Assembly: GCF_030548175.1 (NCBI RefSeq)
Contig: NZ_JAUORX010000007.1
Location: 62,001 to 126,000, forward strand
Direction of reading: 5' to 3'
Source: Cognatishimia sp. 1_MG-2023
GTDB lineage: Bacteria > Pseudomonadota > Alphaproteobacteria > Rhodobacterales > Rhodobacteraceae
DNA length: 64,000 bases
The position numbers and the translations under genes are program-made. The notes under the pieces were generated by a model. It was not told where the DNA came from, did not search any database, and saw only the letters and a list, made by a program, of their open reading frames with translations. This document shows positions 56,600 to 64,000 of the stretch, piece by piece (position 1 is the first letter of the stretch; each line of letters begins with the position of its first letter).

Positions 56600-58530
56600 C
56601 CCTTCCCCTCCAAATACCGCTTCTTCGCCTCTTCCATCCGGCCCATATCCCGCACCGCATTCTCAATCGCCACCTCGTCAGACTTATCCGCATACCGGAA
56701 CTCTGAATCCGCGTAACGGTTGATCTCTTGGATCACCATCTCGGGCGTGATTGGTACCCGCAGTTCGCCGATCATATCCTTCTTGGCCTCATAGGATTTG
56801 AACAAGAACAGCTCTGGGTTTTCCATCCATTCATCCGGCAATTCAAAATCCATCGCCCGCACTTTGACCGCATCGGTGATGTTCTTAATCGCCCGTCCCG
56901 TAAACCGCGGGTCCGCCTGCTGGATCGCCTTTAGATACGTGCCCATCTTGGCAATCGTATCCAACTGCCCAACCTCGGCATTCACCCGATCAAACACGTT
57001 CAACAACCCCGGCTCCTGCGGTCTGTTGTAACTCTCAAACGACGCAGCAACCGCCTTCTTGATCTCCTGCGCAGCAAAAGCCTCATGCGCCCCCAACGGG
57101 ATCGCATGGTTCTTACCCATCAACAGGTTCAAAATATCGATGTAATCTTCCCGTGTCTGCGGCCCATCCACCAAGAACCGCGCCCCGGCACGTTGGCGCA
57201 GCGCGTCATCAACGTTCTCTGGATAGTTCGAAAACATCCCAAACGTCGCATTCCCACGCACCACGGTATTGGCGCCAGCAAAGGCCTCCATAAACACGGC
57301 GGTGACCTCTTGCTGCCCAGCAGACGATTGCCGATCCCCGCGTTTGCCCGCGATCTGGTCAATGTCATCAATCGTGCCAAATCCAATCACCGTCGGGTCC
57401 AGCACATTGGTCATAAACGCCTTAGCGTTCTGCCCGGACTTGCCCTGATAGCTGTCGATATTATCGATACCAAAGTTCTGATACCGAAACGGATAGCCCG
57501 CGACCAGACAATAGTCGTTCACCATGCCCGCCATCATCTGGATCAAGGTCGTCTTCCCCGTCCCCGGCGCGCCATCCCCCATAAAGGTAAAGATAAACCC
57601 GCCCATCTCGGCAAAAGGATTCAGCTTGCGATCAAAATCATAAGCTATCAGCATCTTGGCCAGCTTCATCGCCTGATACTTGGCAATATGGTTGCCCACG
57701 ACCTCATTCGGCTTCTTAAACGCCATGGTCAGCGTGCTGCCCTTGCCCTTGGACGCAGGCGCAAAGCCATCAATCGTCAGCCCATCGGCCTCAACCCGCC
57801 AGCGCGCACCGGTAAAGGCCTCTAGCCGCGCCGCCCCCTGCGCGCGCAGGGCCACCTTCTCCATCAACTGTTCCGCAAAGGCGCAAACAACAGCAACACA
57901 CCGCGCCTCATCCGACGCCAAAGCGGCCAAGTCCTGATCCAGCTCCCACAAAACACCGTGCAAAGCCAATGGCGCATTATCGGTCAAGATTTCCTCAACC
58001 TCGCCAACCTCAACCTGCACCTCGCCCAAATGCGGCGCGATCAAATAGGACGCTGCATTGCCAAACACATGCAGCACAGCCAAAGCCTCTGCCGCCAGCA
58101 ATTCACCAAACTCAGCCTTGCGCGCAGCGTCCAAAGACCCGCCCAAATTAGAGCGCTTCAAATCCGATAAACCAGAGGCCTCGGCAAAATTCTCACCCAC
58201 AGCCAAAGCAATCGCCAACGCCCGCCGCACCCCATGCAACACCTGCGCCTGCAAAGGGCTCACCAACGGGTCATCCCCATCCGCGCCCTCAATCCGCGCC
58301 ACCAAATGCACACCCTCAGGCCGCGCCGTGGATCGTGTCACAAGCCCCGGAGTGGTCGACCGAAACCGCCGCCGCGTCCCAATTCCAGCAGAGCGTTCCG
58401 GCAGGGCTGCCTCAACAGCCTTGGCAATCCGCGGCGTATGGTCAAACCCATCCAACATCGCAACAGCCGCATCATAATGCTTGCGAATATCCTCTTCGCG
58501 CAGCTCCATTTGATCACCACTTAGGCTCAT
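56596..58530 (-). CDS. AAA+ family ATPase of an uncharacterised operon
   Basis: 644 aa. The first 300 residues are helical and unrecognised. The AAA module follows, with Walker A in GDGAPGTGKTT (318-328), Walker B in GFGTIDDID (about 383-391) and an arginine-rich region RQRAGARF near 440. The protein ends with a helical lid domain and a charged tail. It should remodel a protein or membrane partner using ATP. Its operon partners are a coiled-coil protein, small membrane proteins and a DUF6638-type protein. Exact family not identified. Confidence 0.8.
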   Translation of the reverse strand: MSLSGDQMELREEDIRKHYDAAVAMLDGFDHTPRIAKAVEAALPERSAGIGTRRRFRSTTPGLVTRSTARPEGVHLVARIEGADGDDPLVSPLQAQVLHGVRRALAIALAVGENFAEASGLSDLKRSNLGGSLDAARKAEFGELLAAEALAVLHVFGNAASYLIAPHLGEVQVEVGEVEEILTDNAPLALHGVLWELDQDLAALASDEARCVAVVCAFAEQLMEKVALRAQGAARLEAFTGARWRVEADGLTIDGFAPASKGKGSTLTMAFKKPNEVVGNHIAKYQAMKLAKMLIAYDFDRKLNPFAEMGGFIFTFMGDGAPGTGKTTLIQMMAGMVNDYCLVAGYPFRYQNFGIDNIDSYQGKSGQNAKAFMTNVLDPTVIGFGTIDDIDQIAGKRGDRQSSAGQQEVTAVFMEAFAGANTVVRGNATFGMFSNYPENVDDALRQRAGARFLVDGPQTREDYIDILNLLMGKNHAIPLGAHEAFAAQEIKKAVAASFESYNRPQEPGLLNVFDRVNAEVGQLDTIAKMGTYLKAIQQADPRFTGRAIKNITDAVKVRAMDFELPDEWMENPELFLFKSYEAKKDMIGELRVPITPEMVIQEINRYADSEFRYADKSDEVAIENAVRDMGRMEEAKKRYLEGKG

Positions 58531-58594
58531 ATCACCACCTACTCTTCATCTCTCAAATCACGCGCGACGGCTTGTAAACCACACCCAAACCCCA

Positions 58595-58645
58595 CACTTT
58601 TTCTTGACCCAAATACCTGCGCCGCAGGCATGGCCGTCAGGCCAT
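58595..58645 (-). repeat. Extragenic element with CCAAATACCTGCGCCGCAGGC
   Basis: TTTTTCTTGACCCAAATACC followed by a short stem (CTGCG / CGCAG) and a second stem (GGCC ... GGCC). The first 20 bases match the element at 62350 at all but one position. It sits in the 120-bp gap between the 374-aa and AAA genes. Confidence 0.5.
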
Positions 58646-58650
58646 TCAAA

Positions 58651-59775
58651 TCATCGATAACTCAACACCCGCCCCTGCGGGCTCACAACAAACTTGCGCA
58701 CCGATCCAAACCCCGGCGGGTTCAACTCTTCAAGCGCCTGATACGGCCGTTGCGGCAAAATAATCGCCCGCTCCATCCGGGTTGCACCCGTATCCACACC
58801 GCGCCCACTAAACGGGTCCAATGCAAACACCTCACGATCCACCGACCCAAACCAGCCCGATTTCTCCTGCGTCACCCGCTCGCTCTCAAGCTCTTCCAAC
58901 GTCCAGGCCAACGCCCAATCCTGCCCCTTAGGCGCTCGCGCCGCGGCCAGAACCTCGCGCAACGGCCCGGCCTGCGCCGTAAACGCATGGCTATACATCG
59001 GCCCCACATGAAATCGCCGCAGCCGTTTGGGGTGCAGATCATCGAAACTCTCATCGAACCCTTTGGCAATCGTGACCAGTTTCAACCCGCCCAGCGCCTG
59101 CCCCATCAGATGCGCCTGCACCTCGGGCCAACGCCGCTCGTCCTTGGGCAAGGCATGTTTGCCGCTGTCTTCCAGCTCCATCAAATAGATCGTGGGCAGG
59201 TTCACCTGGCTGTCATAAACCGCCCAATGCACCATGAACCGTTTCCGCCCATCGGGCAGGTTTTCGATCCACCGACACTCCGGATGGTTCTGCGCCCAAA
59301 ATAGCTCCCCTCGCAGCAATTCCTCGTAATAGAGCCGCTGTGACAGCGCGAATTGCAGCTTTGTGGGCAATTCCTGATCACCCAAAATCCCGCGCACCAT
59401 CTGCTCTTTCAAACTGTCCGCACTCGGCATATTGCGCAAATGGCTTTCCGCCTGCTGCGCGTCATTGGCCATCACCAAAAGCTCGTTGAACACAGGAAAC
59501 CCGCTCTCAACGCCGTCCATCTGCAACGATCCAAAAAACTGCCCGGTATCCCGTCCAACCAGCAGATACTTCATACTCAGCGCGCGAAAGGTAAAGGCAA
59601 GCGAGGTCACATAGCGCGTCAACACGCCCACATCCACCTTGCTCAGACTGCCCTCAGCCTCCATCACCCCGGCCACTCGACCAAGGTGCCCTGTGATGTC
59701 GTCAAACTTCTTAAAATACCGCCGACTGGCAAAGGTATCCTGAAGGGCTTTATGAGTGTTCTTCGTCTCGGACAT
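58651..59775 (-). CDS. Conserved 374-aa protein of unknown function
   Basis: 374 aa, soluble, no signal peptide or membrane span. Conserved-looking stretches include RYFKKFDDITGHLGRVAGVM at the start and WIENLPDGRKRFMVHWAVYDS in the middle. I do not recognise a family or catalytic motif. It lies between the 59-aa membrane peptide and the AAA ATPase on the same strand, so it probably belongs to the same system. Start ATG at 59775. Confidence 0.7.
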   Translation of the reverse strand: MSETKNTHKALQDTFASRRYFKKFDDITGHLGRVAGVMEAEGSLSKVDVGVLTRYVTSLAFTFRALSMKYLLVGRDTGQFFGSLQMDGVESGFPVFNELLVMANDAQQAESHLRNMPSADSLKEQMVRGILGDQELPTKLQFALSQRLYYEELLRGELFWAQNHPECRWIENLPDGRKRFMVHWAVYDSQVNLPTIYLMELEDSGKHALPKDERRWPEVQAHLMGQALGGLKLVTIAKGFDESFDDLHPKRLRRFHVGPMYSHAFTAQAGPLREVLAAARAPKGQDWALAWTLEELESERVTQEKSGWFGSVDREVFALDPFSGRGVDTGATRMERAIILPQRPYQALEELNPPGFGSVRKFVVSPQGRVLSYR

Positions 59776-59820
59776 GTCCGCCTTTTCACTTAGTTAAAGC
59801 ATTAACAGAGAAAGGATCGC

Positions 59821-60000
59821 CTATCGCTCACCAACCCGCACCCGGCGGCGCAGCAACAAAGCCGACACACCACCGAATAGGGAAAGAACCGCCAAGCCGG
59901 GGCTAACGATCACCGCCGCCACAACCAAACCCAGCGCTGAATCAACAGCGATAAACCGAGATAGCCCAGTCCACCGGCGTTTGCGGCCAAAGAGGGGCAT
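59821..60000 (-). CDS. 59-aa membrane peptide
   Basis: 59 aa from the ATG at 60000 (MPLFGRKRRWTGLSRF); longer starts fall inside the coiled-coil gene. A basic N-terminus precedes one long or two short hydrophobic helices (about 16-48), and the tail RRRVRVGER is basic too. It begins one base after the stop of the coiled-coil gene. Such a peptide could anchor its partners to the membrane. Confidence 0.7.
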   Translation of the reverse strand: MPLFGRKRRWTGLSRFIAVDSALGLVVAAVIVSPGLAVLSLFGGVSALLLRRRVRVGER

Positions 60001-60001
60001 C

Positions 60002-61078
60002 TTAAGCCCCATACAGGTTCTTATCATGCTTCTCGACGATCTTCTGGAACCGGCGGGCAAAGCGTTCATCCGCCTTTGCCTTCGCCTCTAGGACGTCCCG
60101 CGCAAAGACCATGTGGTCCTCGTGCGCTTCCAGCATATCCGCCATCTTCTGGTTCGTCGCCGTTCCAATCGCCGCCATAGAGGCCTGCGCTTCTTTATCG
60201 GTCTCAACACCAATTTCGTTGATCCGGTGCGCCACATCTTGTTGTTGCGCGGTTTTCAACGATTTGGTCAGCGCATCATACAGCACAACCCGTTGTTTCG
60301 TGTCTGTCTGCAGCTTGTTGATCAACACCATCTGTGTCGCCGCTTGGTTCTGCAAACTATCAACCCAGGTCTTACCCTTCTCGATATAGCGCTCCAGCGT
60401 CTGCGACTTCGCCAGCTTGACCTGCTCCTGCTGAACCAGCTCGTTATAGGCCTTGTTCAAATCTGCCAGCTCCGTTTCCAACGCCGTCCGCGCCGCCGCG
60501 TCCTGCTCAACCGAGATCTTGTTTTCCAGCTCGATAATCTTCGGGTCCATCCCCAAAATATCCGCGCGCAGGGTTTCCAGCTCACCCACAGTGAATTCCC
60601 GCTCATCCAGCGTTTCGGTCAAGTTCACCTCAACCTTCGCCTTCTGCTCGTTCAACGTGTTCAACTGACCTTCCAGCAATTGCACAATCACATCTGACTT
60701 CGCGATCAAATCCTGCAACTTGTCGTCAATGCTCGCAGTCTTCATCCGCTCTTGGCGCATGCTTTCGGATTTACCGCGACTAAAGATGCCAACAAAACTT
60801 TCCCAACCGGTCTTGCCCCGCATCTCGTCAAAGTCTTTGGAAAACGCAGCCGTCACATCATCCAAGCCCATGATCAGCTCGGCAATATTGGCGTTCATCA
60901 CATCTGTATGGGCATGCACATCGTCCAGCGTCGCGTTTTCAATGTCGATAGACACATCATCGCCCGACTTCATCTTTGCGCGCGCCGTTTCGATACGACC
61001 AGTCAACTCAGCAATTTTTGACTGCGCTTCAGCCACCTGCGCCTGAGATTCGCGCACTTGTGTTTCAAAATTCGACAT
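60002..61078 (-). CDS. Large cytoplasmic coiled-coil protein
   Basis: 358 aa from the ATG at 61078, where GGGGGAG lies seven bases upstream. The longer open frame (to 61309) overlaps the divergent promoter and is discarded. Heptad-rich segments run through about 1-45 and 140-300 (TVGELETLRADILGMDPKII, then ELENKISVEQ). No membrane span. The domain order resembles scaffold or filament-forming proteins rather than an enzyme. It is first in the minus-strand run, divergent from a sodium channel gene. Confidence 0.75.
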   Translation of the reverse strand: MSNFETQVRESQAQVAEAQSKIAELTGRIETARAKMKSGDDVSIDIENATLDDVHAHTDVMNANIAELIMGLDDVTAAFSKDFDEMRGKTGWESFVGIFSRGKSESMRQERMKTASIDDKLQDLIAKSDVIVQLLEGQLNTLNEQKAKVEVNLTETLDEREFTVGELETLRADILGMDPKIIELENKISVEQDAAARTALETELADLNKAYNELVQQEQVKLAKSQTLERYIEKGKTWVDSLQNQAATQMVLINKLQTDTKQRVVLYDALTKSLKTAQQQDVAHRINEIGVETDKEAQASMAAIGTATNQKMADMLEAHEDHMVFARDVLEAKAKADERFARRFQKIVEKHDKNLYGA

Positions 61079-61268
61079 GAAACTCCCCCATTCGATCAAT
61101 ATGTTACGCTCTATATGGGGAGTGTTAATGCGATTTACATCACCCCAAATTGAAAATTCGACCCAATGTCGCAAATCCGCCCTCTCTTTTAAAGTGAAAT
61201 CCCCGCCAGACATTCCCCCTTGTCCAACCCGCCACGGCACGCCATATGCCCCCGCAATGGAGGACAGG

Positions 61269-62045
61269 ATGACCCTACGCGCACGCATCAACACGCTGAT
61301 CGACAGCACGCACTTTCAAAACACCATTCTCGCGGTGATCGTGTTCAACGCCGTGCTGCTGGGTCTGGAAACCTCGGCAACTGCAATGCGCAACGCAGGC
61401 ACGCTGATCCACCTGCTCGACAACATCTGCCTGACCATCTTCGTTTTTGAAATCCTGCTCAAACTCTATGCCCGCCGCCTACGGTTCTTCACCAATGGCT
61501 GGGCGCTCTTTGATCTCGCCGTCATCCTGATCGCCCTCACTCCGGGCACCTCAGGCTTCGCCGTGCTACGTGCCCTTCGTATCCTACGCGTGCTGCGCTT
61601 GCTTTCCGCGGCCCCCCGCCTGCGTCGCGTGGTCGAGGGCTTTATCACCGCCCTCCCCGGCATGGGCTCTGTCTTTTTGCTGATGACGATCATCTTCTAC
61701 ATCGGCGCGGTCATGGCCACCAAACTCTTCGGCCCCACCTTCCCCGATTGGTTCGGCAACCTAGGCCGCTCGGCCTATTCTCTCTTCCAGATCATGACAC
61801 TAGAAAGCTGGTCCATGGGCATGGTCCGCCCGATCATGGATCAGCACCCCTACGCTTGGGCCTTTTTCGTGCCCTTCATCATGGTGACAACCTTTGCCGT
61901 GGTGAACCTTTTGGTTGGTCTGATTGTGAACTCCATGCAAGACGCCCATCACGAAGAAGACGTCGCCAAAACAGACACCTACCGCGACGAAGTCCTCGCC
62001 CGCCTACAAGCCATCGAAGCAAAGCTCGACAAACCGCAAAGCTAG
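61269..62045 (+). CDS. Bacterial voltage-gated sodium channel (NaChBac/NavAb family)
   Basis: 258 aa from the ATG at 61269 with GGAGG upstream; an open frame beginning at 61077 is not used. It is a six-helix ion-transport protein. The S4 voltage sensor VLRALRILRVLRLL has Arg every third residue, and the selectivity filter TLESWSM is identical to that of NavAb. A C-terminal coiled coil (RDEVLARLQAIEAKLD) would form the tetramer bundle. It conducts Na+ on depolarisation; in marine bacteria this links to motility or pH balance. Confidence 0.95.
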   Translation: MTLRARINTLIDSTHFQNTILAVIVFNAVLLGLETSATAMRNAGTLIHLLDNICLTIFVFEILLKLYARRLRFFTNGWALFDLAVILIALTPGTSGFAVLRALRILRVLRLLSAAPRLRRVVEGFITALPGMGSVFLLMTIIFYIGAVMATKLFGPTFPDWFGNLGRSAYSLFQIMTLESWSMGMVRPIMDQHPYAWAFFVPFIMVTTFAVVNLLVGLIVNSMQDAHHEEDVAKTDTYRDEVLARLQAIEAKLDKPQS

Positions 62046-62275
62046 CCCCAGCGCACCAACCCAATAATCGCGGACGCCGCATAGAAAAACTGCAGCGCAA
62101 AAAACGCCCAGCGCTTATCCAAAGCCCCCCAAGCCGCAAACAACAGGGCAGAGATCAACAACAACGAAAACCCAAGAATTTCGTTGCCGGTATTGGATGC
62201 GATCAACAACGCATAGGCCATGGCCAAAACCGACCCAGAGACCTCAAATATTGTAATCCACTTAGATTTCGTCAT
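62042..62275 (-). CDS. Small three-helix membrane protein, unknown
   Basis: 77 aa from the ATG at 62275 (MTKSKWITIFEVSGSV); an ATG at 62281 (MAMTKSK) sits nearer the AGAGG and is possible. Three hydrophobic helices fill most of the sequence. It overlaps the sodium channel 3' end by 4 bp (convergent). No recognised family. Confidence 0.65.
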   Translation of the reverse strand: MTKSKWITIFEVSGSVLAMAYALLIASNTGNEILGFSLLLISALLFAAWGALDKRWAFFALQFFYAASAIIGLVRWG

Positions 62276-62344
62276 CGCCATCCCACCTCTGCTCTGCACA
62301 TCCTGATGCCACGCAACAAACACCGTTGCAATTCTTTCGCCAAC

Positions 62345-62380
62345 CCAGCGCTTTTTCTTGATCCAAATACCTACTCCATG
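62345..62380 (+). repeat. Extragenic element TTTTTCTTGATCCAAATACC
   Basis: The 20-mer matches that at 58600 except for one base (GAT versus GAC). It lies in the gap between the small membrane protein and the P1 peptidase genes. Confidence 0.45.
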
Positions 62381-62458
62381 CCGTCAACACGCCACACCGC
62401 TTTCGCTTGATCACCCCCCAATCCCCGCTACTCTGGCGACAACCACAGCGGAGACACC

Positions 62459-63436
62459 ATGCAAACCGGCCCTCAAAACCTCATCACCGATGTAACTGGC
62501 CTGCGCGTTGGCAACGCCCAAGACGACCACATCAAATCCGGCACCACGGTTCTAACCGCTGACGATCCCTTCACCGCAGCTGTTCACGTCATGGGCGGCG
62601 CGCCCGGCACCCGCGAAACCGACTTACTGGCACCGGACAAAACCGTGCAACAGGTCACAGCCCTCGTTCTCTCCGGCGGCTCGGCCTTTGGCCTTGATGC
62701 CGCGTCCGGCGTCGCTGATGCCCTGCGCGCCCAAGGCAAAGGGTTTCAAGTCGCCGACCAAATCGTCCCAATCGTCCCCGCCGCGATCCTCTTTGATCTA
62801 ACCAACGGCGGCGATAAATCATGGGACCGCAGCCCCTATTACGAGCTTGGCCAACAGGCTCTATTACAGGCCAAATCTGACTTCTCCTTAGGAACCCACG
62901 GCGCTGGCACCGGCGCAACAACCGCCAGCTTCAAAGGCGGGTTAGGCTCTGCATCCGTCATCACACCCAGCGGCCACACAGTTGGTGCAATTGTCGCCGT
63001 CAACGCCCTCGGCGATGCCATCGTCCCCGGCACCAACCACTTCTGGGCCGCCCCTTGGGAAATAAACGGAGAGTTCGGAAACCACGGCCCAGCGCCCACG
63101 CCACCTACCGATTGGCCCAAAACCAAATTCAGCAGCCAGAACACCACCATCGCTATCGTCGCAACAGATGCCGACCTAACCCAAGCCCAATGCACCCGCA
63201 TGGCCACTGCCGCACACGACGGCATGGCCCGCGCACTGGTGCCCAGCCACACCCCAATGGACGGTGATCTGGTCTTTGCCGCATCAACCAACGCAAAACC
63301 GCTCAAAGACCCTGCATTAGACCCGATTCACCTCGGCCATGCCGCCGCCACCTGCCTCGCACGCGCCATCGCCCGCGGCGTCTATCACGCCAGCCCAGCC
63401 CCAAACGACACCGTGCCACCCTACCGCCTACCCTAG
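62459..63436 (+). CDS. P1 family peptidase (DmpA-like)
   Basis: 325 aa. LITDVTGLRVGNAQDDH at the start, VLSGGSAFGLDAASGV and the GAGTGATTASFKGGLGSAS stretch are typical of the DmpA/BapA/S58 family. These self-process before a Ser or Thr, which becomes the nucleophile; the exact cleavage residue is not certain. Known members are aminopeptidases or beta-aminopeptidases. No signal peptide. It appears monocistronic. Confidence 0.88.
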   Translation: MQTGPQNLITDVTGLRVGNAQDDHIKSGTTVLTADDPFTAAVHVMGGAPGTRETDLLAPDKTVQQVTALVLSGGSAFGLDAASGVADALRAQGKGFQVADQIVPIVPAAILFDLTNGGDKSWDRSPYYELGQQALLQAKSDFSLGTHGAGTGATTASFKGGLGSASVITPSGHTVGAIVAVNALGDAIVPGTNHFWAAPWEINGEFGNHGPAPTPPTDWPKTKFSSQNTTIAIVATDADLTQAQCTRMATAAHDGMARALVPSHTPMDGDLVFAASTNAKPLKDPALDPIHLGHAAATCLARAIARGVYHASPAPNDTVPPYRLP

Positions 63437-63442
63437 GGTCAA

Positions 63443-63486
63443 CTGTCACACAACCGATACGCAAACGTCACACAGGCGTAACACGC
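63443..63486 (+). promoter_or_regulatory. Pho-box-like array of four 11-bp units
   Basis: Consecutive 11-mers CTGTCACACAA, CCGATACGCAA, ACGTCACACAG and GCGTAACACGC start at 63443. The spacing and the CTGTCA core are those of PhoB boxes, with units 1 and 3 the best matches. It lies about 45 bp before the secreted beta-propeller gene. Confidence 0.5.
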
Positions 63487-63529
63487 ATAGACCATCTCCC
63501 CGAGCACCGAATTCAATCAGGAGCTCAGA

Positions 63530-64000
63530 ATGTCTGCGCGCTTTATCTGCCTAACTTCGGCCTTCGCCCTGACCGCTGGTCTGGCCAACGCCGAAATGAA
63601 CTTCAACCGCATCGCATCCTTCGCGACCCCGCTGAACATGGCGGCGGGCGAGGACACAAGCCGCGAAACCTCCCCAGAAATCATCGCCGCCACCGCTGAC
63701 GGCATGACACTGGTCTACACTGACAGCCCATTGGGCGCATTGGGTCGCATCGACATCACCGATGCCGCAAACCCAAAACCATTGGGCAACATCGCCCTGG
63801 CAGGTGAGCCAACATCCGTCGCCATCGTCGGCTCCACCGCCTACGCAGGCGTGAACACATCCGAAAGCTACACAGCGCCGTCTGGCCAGTTTGACGCAAT
63901 CGACGTCGCAACCGGCAAAACCCTCGCGTCCTGCGACCTTGGCGGTCAGCCAGACTCCATCGCCGCTTCCAAAGACGGCAGCTTCATCGCAGTCGCCATC
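63530..64000 (+). CDS. Secreted beta-propeller/phytase-like protein, 3' end outside the window
   Basis: The first 157 codons are seen. A signal peptide (about 1-21, ending ANA) precedes a region of repeated DITDAANPKPLGNIALAGEP-like blades, as in YVTN/LVIVD-repeat and esterase-like phytase proteins. In related bacteria these are annotated alkaline phosphatase or phytase-like. Enzyme residues are not visible in this fragment. The ATG at 63530 follows AGGAG. A Pho-box-like array upstream would fit induction under phosphate limitation. Confidence 0.75.
   Translation, partial: MSARFICLTSAFALTAGLANAEMNFNRIASFATPLNMAAGEDTSRETSPEIIAATADGMTLVYTDSPLGALGRIDITDAANPKPLGNIALAGEPTSVAIVGSTAYAGVNTSESYTAPSGQFDAIDVATGKTLASCDLGGQPDSIAASKDGSFIAVAI

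Noticed and set aside
61079-61309. 77-residue N-terminal extension of the coiled-coil gene
   Set aside because: It covers the divergent promoter and lacks a ribosome site, while GGGGGAG lies correctly before the ATG at 61078.
1-64000. CRISPR arrays, tRNA or rRNA genes, insertion sequences
   Set aside because: I saw no regularly spaced repeats, no tRNA-like cloverleaf with a T-loop motif, no rRNA segments and no transposase frames with flanking inverted repeats. A tRNAscan or CRISPR tool was not available to confirm this.

Overview
This window is a compact, high-coding-density chromosomal segment of a marine alphaproteobacterium, most likely in the Roseobacter group of the Rhodobacterales. 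The evidence is the gene content: a taurine dissimilation cluster (tpa, tauR, xsc, pta, YeiH-type exporter) followed by soeABC, a chvI-chvG-hprK-rapZ-EIIA-HPr block next to pckA, a TPP-riboswitch thiamine-salvage operon, a BioG/BioC biotin operon with BioR-like control, a HemP-type small protein and several protein families typical of Rhodobacterales. I saw no rRNA, tRNA, CRISPR array or insertion sequence.

Layout. 1-9.8 kb: 5'-truncated P450, M48 peptidase, DUF898 membrane protein, fatty acid desaturase, parC, SH3-domain protein, SDR oxidoreductase, small HIG1-like membrane protein and a cobalamin adenosyltransferase. 9.9-13.6 kb: etfBA, a DUF6473-type protein and a 3-hydroxybutyryl-CoA dehydrogenase, consistent with acyl-CoA oxidation. 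13.6-21.0 kb: an acyltransferase, then the regulatory PTS/ChvGI operon on the minus strand, divergent from pckA. 21.0-29.2 kb: one eleven-gene minus-strand thiamine operon (thiD-O-S-G-E-F-Y-tenA-Z-tenA-X) under one TPP riboswitch. It has no thiC, but has two different TenA proteins and a pyrimidine-type ABC importer, so it looks built for salvage. 29.4-31.3 kb: a 2H-phosphoesterase-like protein and an RNA methyltransferase. 31.3-37.4 kb: bioBFDAGC and a convergent GntR regulator that is probably BioR. 37.4-39.6 kb: polysaccharide deacetylase, glucokinase and hemP.

39.6-53 kb: a decayed stretch holding the 3' end of a tauC-like permease gene, then tpa, a GNAT protein, tauR, xsc, pta, an exporter and soeABC. 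Together these can take taurine to sulfoacetaldehyde, then to acetyl phosphate plus sulfite, then acetyl-CoA, with sulfite oxidised to sulfate or sulfite/sulfate exported. The taurine ABC importer itself appears to have been lost here.

53-61 kb: a run of minus-strand genes that I cannot assign to a pathway: a large coiled-coil protein, a 59-aa membrane peptide, a 374-aa protein, an AAA+ ATPase, a two-TM coiled-coil protein inserted with 4-bp overlaps on both sides, a DUF6638-type protein, and two small membrane proteins (one DUF1523). This is the best candidate in the window for an undescribed system. It is divergent from a NaChBac/NavAb-type voltage-gated sodium channel. 62-64 kb: a small membrane protein, a P1-family peptidase, and the 5' part of a secreted beta-propeller/phytase-like protein behind a Pho-box-like array.

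Working by eye, I could confirm motifs and reading frames but not remote homology. Family names for the poorly known proteins (DUF6473, DUF6638, PutAbi-like) come from recalled sequence resemblance.
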